A stretch of DNA of 64,000 nt, taken from Aliiroseovarius crassostreae (lineage in GTDB: Bacteria > Pseudomonadota > Alphaproteobacteria > Rhodobacterales > Rhodobacteraceae). The translations under genes and the position numbers were made by a program. The DNA lies in contig NZ_LKBA01000025.1 of NCBI RefSeq assembly GCF_001307765.1, positions 1 to 64,000 of the forward strand, given 5' to 3'. Of this stretch, positions 36,795 through 44,956 are shown in pieces. The notes beneath the pieces were generated by a model. It had not been told where the DNA came from, searched no databases, and was given only the letters and a program-made list of their open reading frames with translations. The first letter of the stretch is position 1, and each line of letters opens with the position of its first letter.

Positions 36795-37799
36795 ATGACA
36801 CTAGGAAACCTGATTGCCTGGGATGATACCATCCTGCCCTTCCAACTGGACAATTGTGACGTACGGGGACGTGTGCTGCGTCTGGATGGTGTGCTTGACA
36901 CGATCCTGTCGCAACATGACTACCCCCCGGCAATCGAGGCATTGGTGGCTGAGGCAGCGATGCTGACCGCGATGATCGGTCAAACCATCAAATTGCGCTG
37001 GAAACTGTCCCTTCAGATCCGGGGGGATGGGCCCGCCCGCCTGATCGCCACAGATTACTATGCCCCCGCGAAAGAGGGTGAACCGGCGATGATCCGCGCC
37101 TATGCCAGCTTTGATGAAGAGCGCCTGTCGCATGAGGCACCTTCTTTTGGGCAGATCGGCAAGGGCTTTTTTGCGGTGCTGATTGACCAGGGTGATGGCC
37201 ATAAACCCTATACTGGCATGACCCCGCTGGTGGGCAGTTCCCTGTCTGACTGCGCGCAGACCTATTTTGCGCAATCGGAACAATTGCCGACCCGTTTCCA
37301 TCTGACGTTTGGCAAATCCACCTGGGCCGGTGGTCAGGAAAGCTGGCGCGCAGGAGGTGTCATGCTGCAGCATATGCCAAAGGCGGGCTCTCACGTGTCG
37401 CCAGATGGCGGTTCAGGCAAAGACGGTCTTCTGGTTGCCGACGATCTGGTCACTGAGGACAACAAGGAAAACTGGAACCGCGCCAATATCCTGCTGTCGT
37501 CGGTGGAAGAGCTGGAGCTGATTGGGCCGTCCGTTGCGCCGACTGATTTGCTGACCCGTCTGTTCCACGAAGAAGCACCGCGGATTTTCGAGTCGCAGGC
37601 GATCCGCTTTGGTTGCACCTGTTCCGAAGATCGTGTCCGTGAAAGCCTGTCGATCTACTCTGAAAAAGACATTGCCTACATGACCACGGAAGAAGGGCGC
37701 GTGACCGCTGATTGTCAATTCTGTGGTGCGCATTATGATCTTGATCCAAAGACTGTCGGCAAAGATGCCAAAGGACCAGATGGTGACGTCAGAGATTGA
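36795..37799 (+). CDS. hslO: Hsp33 redox-regulated chaperone
   Basis: Hsp33 is activated by oxidation and prevents aggregation of unfolded proteins. The 334-residue protein has the N-terminal substrate-binding domain and the C-terminal zinc redox switch with CTC (FGCTCSED) and CQFC (ADCQFCGAHYD), the four cysteines of the CxC-CxxC arrangement. The ATG at 36795 gives the usual start; a GTG at 36783 is possible. Its end overlaps the preferred start of the Nudix gene by 20 bases, opening a four-gene coupled run. Confidence 0.93.
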   Translation: MTLGNLIAWDDTILPFQLDNCDVRGRVLRLDGVLDTILSQHDYPPAIEALVAEAAMLTAMIGQTIKLRWKLSLQIRGDGPARLIATDYYAPAKEGEPAMIRAYASFDEERLSHEAPSFGQIGKGFFAVLIDQGDGHKPYTGMTPLVGSSLSDCAQTYFAQSEQLPTRFHLTFGKSTWAGGQESWRAGGVMLQHMPKAGSHVSPDGGSGKDGLLVADDLVTEDNKENWNRANILLSSVEELELIGPSVAPTDLLTRLFHEEAPRIFESQAIRFGCTCSEDRVRESLSIYSEKDIAYMTTEEGRVTADCQFCGAHYDLDPKTVGKDAKGPDGDVRD

Positions 37800-38379
37800 T
37801 CGCATTCGGACTGCTTTGGGCCACTCTGGTGGCGGCAGTTCCGATTTTGACCTCAACCCGGATATCAGACCACCTACGGGGCGCAGCTTGCGCCCCGCTG
37901 CCGTTCTGGTGCCATTGATTCATGAGCAGGGCGCGTTGCGACTGATCCTGACCAAACGTGCCTCTCACCTCAAACATCACCCCGGTCAAATCGCTTTTCC
38001 CGGCGGAAAGATCGATGCTGAGGATAATTCACCCGCCGCCGCGGCCCTGCGGGAAGCCTGGGAGGAAATCGGCCTGCCGCGTGATGCGGTAGAGCTGATT
38101 GGCGAGCTGCCCCCCCATGAAACCGTCACCTCCTACACCGTGACCCCCATCCTCGGGCTTGTCACCCGACCATTTGAGGTGGTGCCAGAGCGGGGTGAGG
38201 TCGAAGAGGTTTTCACGGTTCCGTTCGAACATGTCTCTAACCTTGCGAAATATATGAAACAGGGCCGGATCTGGCAGGGGCGCATCCGGTATTATGAAAC
38301 CGTTCCATTTGGCCCCTATTACATCTGGGGGGCAACGGCGCGTATGTTGCGTGCGCTTGCGGAAAGGTTGGCTTTATGA
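37780..38379 (+). CDS. Nudix hydrolase, CoA pyrophosphatase group
   Basis: The 199-residue protein has the Nudix box GGKIDAEDNSPAAAALREAW followed by EEIGL (about residues 73-97), preceded by the LTKRASHLKHHPGQIAFPGG segment typical of the CoA/acyl-CoA pyrophosphatase (NudL-like) subgroup. It probably hydrolyses coenzyme A derivatives. The ATG at 37780 has aagga just upstream; an ATG at 37765 is also possible. It overlaps hslO by 20 bases and the CCA-adding enzyme gene by 4 bases. Confidence 0.88.
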   Translation: MVTSEIDRIRTALGHSGGGSSDFDLNPDIRPPTGRSLRPAAVLVPLIHEQGALRLILTKRASHLKHHPGQIAFPGGKIDAEDNSPAAAALREAWEEIGLPRDAVELIGELPPHETVTSYTVTPILGLVTRPFEVVPERGEVEEVFTVPFEHVSNLAKYMKQGRIWQGRIRYYETVPFGPYYIWGATARMLRALAERLAL

Positions 38380-39521
38380 CCCGGTTGCAAGGGGATTGGT
38401 TTCGGTCTGCACCCGTACAACAGCTCGCCCACATCTTTTCCAGCGCAGGATTTGCGCTGCATTTTGTCGGGGGCTGTGTGCGCAATGACCTGATGGGAGA
38501 GCCGATTTCCGATCTTGATCTGTCCACCAATGCCCTGCCGGATCAAGTGTTGAAACTGGCCGGGTCGGCCGGTCTGAAGGCGGTGCCGACCGGCATTGAG
38601 CATGGCACCATTACCGTGGTGGTTGACGGCGAAGGTTTTGAAATCACCACCTATCGAAAAGACGTGGAAACGGATGGTCGCCGGGCCGTGGTTGCTTTTG
38701 CCAGCACGATGGAAGAAGACGCGCATCGCCGCGATTTCACCATGAATGCGCTTTATGCAGATGCTGAAGGACGGGTGATTGACCCGCTTGGCGGATTGCC
38801 CGACCTTCTGGCGCGCCGCGTGCGGTTCATTGACAATGCTGGGCAGCGTATCCGCGAAGATTACCTGCGCATTCTACGATTTTTCCGGTTTCATGCCTGG
38901 TATGGCGATGTGGCGGAAGGGCCAGATGCTGAGGCGCTGTCGGCGATTGCAGAGAATCTGGGCGGGTTAGGGGCTTTGTCCAAGGAACGAGTTGGTGCGG
39001 AAATGCGTAAACTTCTGTCCGCGCCGGATCCCGCCCCTTCTGTCGCATTAATGTCAAGTTGCGGTGTGTTAGGGTCTGTATTGCCCGGGGCGGATGCAAC
39101 CTATCTTGCTGTTCTTGTGCATCTGGAAGGGAACAGGGCACCAGATCCAATGCGCCGCCTCGCAATCCTTGGAGGGGAGGTCCCAGAGGATCGTCTGCGG
39201 CTGTCGCGCAAAGAGGCACGCCGGTACGCTGTTTTGCGTGACCAGATGGGGGCATCGACGTCCCTGTCGGAACTGGCTTATCGGGATGGGGCTGACATAG
39301 CACATGACGTGGCCTTGCTGCGCGCCGCAATGATGGGGCAGGCTCTTTTGCCGGATACGGAAAACCTAATATCACGGGGCGCCCGTGCCGTGTTTCCCGT
39401 CAAGCCCGCAGATCTGATGCCGGACTATACGGGGCCAGAACTGGGCGCACACATCAAAACCCTTGAAGCGCGTTGGATAGCATCGGGTTTTACACTCACC
39501 CGCGAGGAGCTGTTGAAATGA
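38376..39521 (+). CDS. CCA tRNA nucleotidyltransferase
   Basis: This class II polymerase-beta-type enzyme adds or repairs the 3' CCA end of tRNA. The 381-residue protein has the nucleotidyltransferase motif FVGGCVRNDLMGEPISDLDLS (about residues 30-50, with the DxD pair) and RRDFTMNALYAD (about residues 113-124). The RNA-binding ERVGAEMRKLL motif and a helical C-terminus follow. It overlaps the Nudix gene (4 bases) and the methyltransferase gene (4 bases), so it is co-translated with both. A poly(A) polymerase role cannot be excluded by eye. Confidence 0.92.
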   Translation: MTRLQGDWFRSAPVQQLAHIFSSAGFALHFVGGCVRNDLMGEPISDLDLSTNALPDQVLKLAGSAGLKAVPTGIEHGTITVVVDGEGFEITTYRKDVETDGRRAVVAFASTMEEDAHRRDFTMNALYADAEGRVIDPLGGLPDLLARRVRFIDNAGQRIREDYLRILRFFRFHAWYGDVAEGPDAEALSAIAENLGGLGALSKERVGAEMRKLLSAPDPAPSVALMSSCGVLGSVLPGADATYLAVLVHLEGNRAPDPMRRLAILGGEVPEDRLRLSRKEARRYAVLRDQMGASTSLSELAYRDGADIAHDVALLRAAMMGQALLPDTENLISRGARAVFPVKPADLMPDYTGPELGAHIKTLEARWIASGFTLTREELLK

Positions 39522-40741
39522 GCACCACTTCCCATCTGATCGAACGTTTGGGCCACCTTGGGGACGGCATCGCTGCCGGACCGATTTTTGCCGCCCGCAC
39601 CCTGCCGGGGGAAGAGGTGAGTGGAGAGGTGCAGGGCGACCGGATTGAAGCCCCGCGCATTGTGACGCCCTCACCAAGTCGGGTCAAAGCCCCTTGTCCA
39701 CATTACAACAGCTGCGGGGGCTGTGCGTTGATGCATGCCTCGGATCCATTTGTGGCGGAATGGAAGATGGATGTGGTGCGAAATGCCCTGTCTGCGCACG
39801 GGTTAGAGACTGATATCCGCCCGATTGTTACCTCGCCGGAGCGTTCGCGCCGCCGTGCAACCCTGTCAGTCCGGCGCGGCAAGAAGGGCGTGGTTGCCGG
39901 ATTTCATGGCCGGCGCTCGGGTGTGATTTCAGCAATTCACGACTGTCGGTTGCTGTCCCCAACGCTGCTTGCGCAGCTTCCCGCGATCGAGGCGCTGGCG
40001 AGGACGGGAGGGTCACGCAAGGGCGAACTTTCTGTCAATCTGGTGGAAACGCTGGGTGGGGTGGATGTCTCTGTCACGGGTGGAAAGTCACTGGACCGCA
40101 GGTTAGAGACTGATCTTGCCCAGGTATTGCATGAATTTGGCCTTGCCCGCCTGACATGGGATGGCGAAGTCATCGCGAGTGAATCTCTACCCCTGCAGCA
40201 ATTCGGAGCGGCGCGGGTGGCCCCTCCTCCCGGTGCGTTCCTGCAGGCGACCCTGGAAGGTGAGCGGGCGCTGGTTGAGGCGGTTGAGGAGGCCATTCCG
40301 CAGGCTGCATCCATTGTGGATCTGTTTGCGGGTGCGGGCACATTGAGCCTGCCCCTTGCGGGCCGCGCCCGGATCCATGCGGTGGAAGGGATCGAGGCGA
40401 TGATGAAGGCCCTGGATACGGGATGGCGGCGGGCCTCCGGGTTGAAACAGGTCACCACAGAAACCCGCGATCTGTTTCGCCGTCCCCTTTTGCTTGATGA
40501 GCTCAATCGCTTTGACGCTATCGTGATTGACCCACCCAGAGCAGGCGCCATTGCGCAGGTGAGGGAAATGGCACAATGCGAGGTTTCTCAGGTGGCCATG
40601 GTCTCATGCAACCCGGTCAGTTTTGCCCGGGATGCACAGATCTTGGTCGCGTCGGGATATCAGTTGGCCTGGGTGCGTCCGGTTGATCAGTTCCGTTGGT
40701 CACCCCATGTTGAACTGGCGGCGTCTTTTCGCAGGATCTGA
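39518..40741 (+). CDS. Class I SAM-dependent RNA methyltransferase (TrmA/RlmD family)
   Basis: The 407-residue protein is a 5-methyluridine RNA methyltransferase of the RumA/TrmA group. It has an N-terminal TRAM-like part and the iron-sulfur cysteine cluster CPHYNSCGGC (about residues 61-70). The SAM motif is IVDLFAGAGTLSLPL (about residues 267-281), DPPRAG follows, and the catalytic cysteine is in VSCNPVSFARD. The exact RNA target (23S U747/U1939 or tRNA U54) cannot be set by eye. The ATG overlaps the stop of the CCA-enzyme gene (ATGA). Confidence 0.9.
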   Translation: MSTTSHLIERLGHLGDGIAAGPIFAARTLPGEEVSGEVQGDRIEAPRIVTPSPSRVKAPCPHYNSCGGCALMHASDPFVAEWKMDVVRNALSAHGLETDIRPIVTSPERSRRRATLSVRRGKKGVVAGFHGRRSGVISAIHDCRLLSPTLLAQLPAIEALARTGGSRKGELSVNLVETLGGVDVSVTGGKSLDRRLETDLAQVLHEFGLARLTWDGEVIASESLPLQQFGAARVAPPPGAFLQATLEGERALVEAVEEAIPQAASIVDLFAGAGTLSLPLAGRARIHAVEGIEAMMKALDTGWRRASGLKQVTTETRDLFRRPLLLDELNRFDAIVIDPPRAGAIAQVREMAQCEVSQVAMVSCNPVSFARDAQILVASGYQLAWVRPVDQFRWSPHVELAASFRRI

Positions 40742-40836
40742 GCGAGATAGCCCCCGAAGGCTGCATTGATATTGCCCAAAGGTGGGGGAATGCGGTATGG
40801 CAAGGGAAAACACCCGGGCAATTACAGGCAACACCC

Positions 40837-41343
40837 ATGCGATTGATCTTTGCCGTTCTGGCAGCCGTTGGCCTGATGGGAACGGCGTCTTGCGGAGCAA
40901 AAACCAAAACTCTTCGCCACTATGATGGGCCAGAAGTGACCCAGATTGTGGTGTCGAAGAGCAATCGGAAACTATATCTATTGCACAAACGGGACGTTCT
41001 GAAATCCTATGAGATTGACCTGGGCTTTACCCCAGCGGGTGACAAGCAGTTTCAGGGGGATGGGAAGACTCCGGAAGGCCGGTATCACATCAACCGCAGA
41101 AATGCGCGCAGCACGTTTCACCTCAGCCTTGGGATTTCTTACCCAAACGCCCGAGACATTGCCTATGCAAAATCCCAGGGGCGGGATCCTGGCGGTGATA
41201 TCTTTATTCATGGCGGGCCACGCAAAGGGATTGACCCCGAGGGGGCGGACTGGACCGCTGGCTGCATTTCCGTTTCGAACCGTGAGATCGAAGAGATCTG
41301 GGTGATGGTCAATGATGGCACGGTGATTGACATCCTGCCATGA
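40837..41343 (+). CDS. L,D-transpeptidase (YkuD domain) lipoprotein
   Basis: This family cross-links peptidoglycan or attaches proteins to it. The 168-residue precursor has a lipoprotein signal ending at GTASC (cysteine about residue 19). The YkuD domain has the catalytic motif IFIHGGPRKG and the active cysteine in DWTAGCISVSNREIEEIW (about residues 145-162). It is short, with the catalytic domain only. An intrinsic terminator follows at 41369. Confidence 0.9.
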   Translation: MRLIFAVLAAVGLMGTASCGAKTKTLRHYDGPEVTQIVVSKSNRKLYLLHKRDVLKSYEIDLGFTPAGDKQFQGDGKTPEGRYHINRRNARSTFHLSLGISYPNARDIAYAKSQGRDPGGDIFIHGGPRKGIDPEGADWTAGCISVSNREIEEIWVMVNDGTVIDILP

Positions 41344-41368
41344 CGCAGGACCGATGCCCGCCAAATGA

Positions 41369-41404
41369 AAAAGCCGCCCTGTCACCAGCGCGGCTTTCAT
41401 TTTG
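41369..41404 (+). terminator. Intrinsic terminator after the L,D-transpeptidase gene
   Basis: The stem aaagccgc / gcggcttt with a 10-12 base loop is followed by a T-rich run (cattttg), 26 bases after the stop. Confidence 0.7.
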
Positions 41405-41443
41405 CCTTGGTGAGATCTCTACCACCAAATGGCCCAAAAGCCC

Positions 41444-41558
41444 TAAAGCGGTTCGGGATAAACTTGAGACACGCGGTTATTCCGAAACGCCCACGACATC
41501 GAGACCTCTTGCAGCGCTTCGGTTTTGCCCTGTGTCAGGTTAAAACCGAAACGCTTTA
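41444..41558. repeat. Dispersed palindromic intergenic repeat, copy 2 (long form)
   Basis: The first hairpin (gcggttcgggataaac / gcggttattccgaaacgc, ending 41490) matches copy 1. A second hairpin (gcttcggttttg / ttaaaaccgaaacgc) follows and is shared with copy 3. The end of the repeat overlaps the stop codon of the DsbA-like gene. Confidence 0.78.
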
Positions 41559-42209
41559 TTCCGCCAGTTTCTCTTCAATCGTGGCGGCAAAATCCTCGTA
41601 AGACATGTTCGAGTATTTTTCGCCGCCGATTATAAAGGTCGGGGTGGCGCGGATCTCATCTGCGGTGGCGTTCTGCTGGTAAGCTGCCACCAGGCTCTGG
41701 GCAAAGCTCTCGTCGGTCAGGCAGGTTTCCATTTCTTCATTGGTCATCCCTGCGGTGCGCCCGATCTTGCGCAGATTGTCGAGGATGGTGGCCGGATCCC
41801 CCTCGCCAATCCAGTCCTTCTGACCCGAATAAATCATGTCGGTCATGCCATAATACCGGGTTTCCCCTGCGCATTGGGCAATCATGCCGGCCCAAAGACC
41901 GAAGCGGTCAAAATAGACCTCGCGGTGAATGAACTTCACCTTGCCGGTGTCGATATAGTCCTTTTTCAGCTTCTTGAAGCTTTCGGCGTGCCAGTTGGCG
42001 CAATGCGGGCAGGTGTAGGATGCGTATTCAATCACGGTCACCGGGGCGTCTTCGTTCCCCAACACGATATCCTTGGCGGGTATGACGTCCGCGTCCTGCG
42101 CCACGGCCATGGAAATGCCCGGAAGGGAAGATTGGTTTTGGGATGTGAAAAAAGCACCACCTGCGACAGCGATGGCGGCAGCGGCAATTATGGGGAGGAA
42201 ACGGTTCAT
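41556..42209 (-). CDS. DsbA-family thioredoxin-fold protein
   Basis: The 217-residue periplasmic protein has an N-terminal signal segment (about residues 5-25) and a thioredoxin-fold domain with the active-site CPHC in YASYTCPHCANWH (about residues 68-80). A helical insertion follows, then the cis-proline region TPTFIIGGEKY (about residues 190-200). It belongs to the DsbA/BdbD oxidoreductase group. The dciA-like gene lies 6 bases upstream on the same strand. Confidence 0.9.
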   Translation of the reverse strand: MNRFLPIIAAAAIAVAGGAFFTSQNQSSLPGISMAVAQDADVIPAKDIVLGNEDAPVTVIEYASYTCPHCANWHAESFKKLKKDYIDTGKVKFIHREVYFDRFGLWAGMIAQCAGETRYYGMTDMIYSGQKDWIGEGDPATILDNLRKIGRTAGMTNEEMETCLTDESFAQSLVAAYQQNATADEIRATPTFIIGGEKYSNMSYEDFAATIEEKLAE

Positions 42210-42215
42210 CGGGTC

Positions 42216-42752
42216 TCAGCCTTTTGGTTTCTGTTTTCTGTGTATATTCTGGCCCAGTGTCTCTAACGCAGCGCGCAGACCCTCATCCCCGATATCAGCG
42301 GTTGAGTTTCTGATCTGATTTTTGACGTCTGGATCGAGCGTTTTCTTAGCGGGCGGGGCTGGGGTGAATTGTGCCTGCCCCTCTGCAAATCCGGTGGCTG
42401 CGGTCTGGGTAATGCGAATGCGGGAAATGGCGTTGTAACCGTAACAGCTGTTGACGCGCGTGCGCAGTTGTTCCTTCTGCATCTCAAGCATCGGCGCCTG
42501 CGCCCCGGTGGTCAAAACGGTCAGGGTCGCCCCCATGCCGCCGCGCCCGTAAGACACATCCACAGGTCGGGCAATTGCCGAAACCTCCTGGCCGACAATC
42601 TCGGCCCAATGGGTCAGTATCCGCGTCACTGAAAACCCGCGCGCTTCACCCGCCTTGCGAATACGGGCGGTGAGCAGGCTCGATGTGCGTTCGAACCCGC
42701 GTCTGCGTCGTTTTTCTGTGACGGATTTGGTCACGGCTGGCAACTTTCTCAT
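42216..42752 (-). CDS. DciA/DUF721 family protein
   Basis: DUF721 proteins include DciA, which helps load the replicative helicase in bacteria without DnaC/DnaI. The 178-residue protein has a basic N-terminus (EKRRRRGFERTSSLL), then the domain core with FSVTRILTHWAEIVGQEVSAIARPV (shown in two parts, about residues 40-64), GATLTVLTTGAQAPML and the CYGYNAISRIRI segment. The C-terminus appears disordered. It diverges from mutY across 64 bases. Confidence 0.85.
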   Translation of the reverse strand: MRKLPAVTKSVTEKRRRRGFERTSSLLTARIRKAGEARGFSVTRILTHWAEIVGQEVSAIARPVDVSYGRGGMGATLTVLTTGAQAPMLEMQKEQLRTRVNSCYGYNAISRIRITQTAATGFAEGQAQFTPAPPAKKTLDPDVKNQIRNSTADIGDEGLRAALETLGQNIHRKQKPKG

Positions 42753-42816
42753 TTGTCTTTATTTTAGGTGCTTAAACATGCAATGCCAGCGGAAAGCAAA
42801 CAAGGGGGGGGCACGG

Positions 42817-43890
42817 ATGTGTGACGTGGTTGAGGGTGAGCCGAAACCTGCCGTTCTTCTGGCGTGGTATGACCGCCATGCGCGGGTTCTCCCGTGGCGG
42901 GTTGGTCCACAGGATCGTGCAGCCGGGGTGGTGCCAGACCCCTACCCGGTTTGGCTTTCGGAGATTATGCTGCAGCAAACCACCGTGGCGGCGGTGAAAT
43001 CCTATTTTCTCCGTTTCATGACCCTGTGGCCAACCGTGCAGGATCTGGCTGGTGCGCAGGATGAACGGGTGATGGGGGAATGGGCTGGGCTTGGCTATTA
43101 CGCCCGCGCGCGAAACCTGCTGAAATGCGCCAGAGTCGTGGCTGAGCGAGGGGGGGAATTTCCCCAAACGCGGGCAGAGTTGGAGGCGCTTCCCGGTATT
43201 GGCCCCTATACCTCTGCCGCGATTTCGGCGATCGCGTTTGACCAGCCGGATGTGGTGGTTGATGGCAATGTTGAACGGGTGATGGCGCGCGTGTTTGAGA
43301 TCACCACCCCTCTGCCGGATGCCAAGCCAGAGATGAAGGCCGCGGCCGCACGGCTTACCTCTGATCAGCGCCCGGGTGATTATGCGCAGGCGGTGATGGA
43401 TCTGGGGGCCACCATTTGCACCCCCAAAAACCCCGCCTGCGGCATTTGCCCCTGGCGAGAAACATGTCAGGCACGGTGTTCCGGTCTGGCCTCAGATCTG
43501 CCCCGAAAGCGAAAGAAACCCCCGAAACCAACACGTTACGGCATTGCTTACCTTGCGCGGCGTGAAGATGGCGCCTGGTTGGTGGAGCGCCGACCAGAAA
43601 AGGGTCTTTTGGGGGGAATGCTGGGCTGGCCGGGGGCCGAGTGGGGAGAAGCGCCATTGGAAGATCCGCCCCTGTCTGGGGATTGGTATGCCCCCGGTGC
43701 GCAAGTGCGGCATACATTTACGCATTTTCATCTGCACCTTTCCCTGCGGGTGGCGGATGTGCCGATGGGTGCTCAACCACAGCGGGGGGAATTTCAACAC
43801 CTGCACCCAGCGGACCTGCCTACCGTCATGCGAAAGGCTTATGATCTTGTTCAGCGCGATGGCGCTGCCAAGTCGCGCTCGTCCTCCTGA
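42817..43890 (+). CDS. mutY: Adenine DNA glycosylase MutY
   Basis: MutY removes adenine mispaired with 8-oxoguanine. The 357-residue protein has the helix-hairpin-helix LPGIGPYTSAAISAIA (about residues 126-141) and the catalytic aspartate in VVVDGNVERVMAR. The iron-sulfur cysteines are in CTPKNPACGICPWRETC (C-x6-C-x2-C-x5-C, about residues 205-221). A C-terminal Nudix-like domain reads 8-oxoG. The ATG at 42817 has a purine-rich aaggggggg upstream. It converges on the sugar transferase gene with 2 bases between. Confidence 0.94.
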   Translation: MCDVVEGEPKPAVLLAWYDRHARVLPWRVGPQDRAAGVVPDPYPVWLSEIMLQQTTVAAVKSYFLRFMTLWPTVQDLAGAQDERVMGEWAGLGYYARARNLLKCARVVAERGGEFPQTRAELEALPGIGPYTSAAISAIAFDQPDVVVDGNVERVMARVFEITTPLPDAKPEMKAAAARLTSDQRPGDYAQAVMDLGATICTPKNPACGICPWRETCQARCSGLASDLPRKRKKPPKPTRYGIAYLARREDGAWLVERRPEKGLLGGMLGWPGAEWGEAPLEDPPLSGDWYAPGAQVRHTFTHFHLHLSLRVADVPMGAQPQRGEFQHLHPADLPTVMRKAYDLVQRDGAAKSRSSS

Positions 43891-43892
43891 AA

Positions 43893-44576
43893 TCAATGAC
43901 CGGTGCGCTGCACCACGACACCGACAGTTTGCAGCATCAGTTTCAGGTCATAGCCAAGCGAATGTTGCTCAAGATAGGACTGATCGAAATGGATACGATC
44001 CAGAAAATCTGAGCGCCCCCGCGCCGCCACCTGCCAGGGGCCGGTGATACCGGGGCGAAGGGAGAAATAAGCTGTTCCACCTGCATCCCGATAAAGTGGC
44101 TCCTGACTGGCCATGAAAGGGCGTGGTCCGACAAAGCTCATATCGCCCAAAAGGACATTGAAGATCTGCGGCAGTTCATCAAGGCTGGTTGCGCGCAGAA
44201 AGCGCCCGATAGGGGTAATGCGCGGATCATTTTCCAACTTCTGCTTTTCGCGCCATTCGCGGGCAATTCCCGTGTCCAGGGCGCATAGTTCTTTCAGCCG
44301 CTGTTCGGCGTCTTGGACCATGGTCCGCAATTTCCAGCAGCGAAACCGCTGGCCTTTCAGGCCGATCCGTTCCTGCGAGTAAAGCCCCGGTCCACCATCC
44401 TGCCGGATCAACAGAATGAAAAGCGCAATGACCGGTGCGAGAACTGGCAGCAGGAAAAGCGCCACTAGAATGTCGAAACCTCTTTTCCCAATCGCACGAT
44501 AGGGTTTGAGAACACCCCCCTGTGATGCGACTTCGCGCTGATTGTCATGCGATTTTTTGTAGCCGAAGTCTTTCAC
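43893..44576 (-). CDS. Undecaprenyl-phosphate sugar phosphotransferase (priming transferase)
   Basis: This is a polyisoprenyl-phosphate hexose-1-phosphate transferase of the ExoY/WcaJ C-terminal type, which starts repeat-unit assembly on the lipid carrier. It has a single membrane helix (ILVALFLLPVLAPVIALFILL), SQERIGLKGQRFRCWKLRTM, the catalytic TSLDELPQIFNVLLGDMSFVGPRP region and a C-terminal ARGRSDFLDR. The GTG at 44576 is preferred; the frame is open to a TTG at 44657 without a ribosome-binding site. It probably primes the polysaccharide whose other genes lie beyond 50 kb. Upstream is an A/T-rich region with a CtrA-type box. Confidence 0.9.
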   Translation of the reverse strand: MKDFGYKKSHDNQREVASQGGVLKPYRAIGKRGFDILVALFLLPVLAPVIALFILLIRQDGGPGLYSQERIGLKGQRFRCWKLRTMVQDAEQRLKELCALDTGIAREWREKQKLENDPRITPIGRFLRATSLDELPQIFNVLLGDMSFVGPRPFMASQEPLYRDAGGTAYFSLRPGITGPWQVAARGRSDFLDRIHFDQSYLEQHSLGYDLKLMLQTVGVVVQRTGH

Positions 44577-44956
44577 AAGATGACCCTGGAGTTGAAAAGG
44601 AGACTTGGAACTTAGACAGGAAGCACGATTAATTGGTTGCTTAATAGTTAAACTCAAAAAAGTATTAACAAAACGTTAAAGATGATTAAAATTATATAAA
44701 TATGCCTTCTGGTTGTGTTTGTAATGTTTCCCCCACGTTTAGTGCAGATTTTAAGTTATTGAATTTGGTATGATTATTTGCGCGTCTCTTCAGAATCTTC
44801 TGGTGGACGCAAAAATCTGAGATGTCTTTTTCCATTTTCCCAATCAAAGAGTCTCCGCCTCTCAACAAACCCCAAATTAGGGATTTCGCCGTGCTGCGAT
44901 GCTTGTGCTTGAAATCGTTCAGGCGTAAGCCTTGTGCAATGAAAGAGGAACGTGCC
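44577..44956. other. A/T-rich intergenic region between the priming transferase and alkB
   Basis: This stretch of about 380 bases diverges into both genes. It is markedly A/T-rich from about 44629 to 44775 and contains at least six TTAA tetramers. One pair has the exact CtrA spacing and another is one base short. A stop-free frame runs from 44822 into alkB, but it looks non-coding before the ATG at 44957. No RNA gene was seen. Confidence 0.6.
44665..44679. promoter_or_regulatory. Perfect CtrA-type box (TTAA-N7-TTAA)
   Basis: The sequence ttaacaaaacgttaa fits the CtrA consensus exactly; a further TTAA follows at 44686-44689. It lies about 90 bases upstream of the preferred start of the priming transferase. 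Local A/T richness raises the chance of a random match. Confidence 0.5.
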
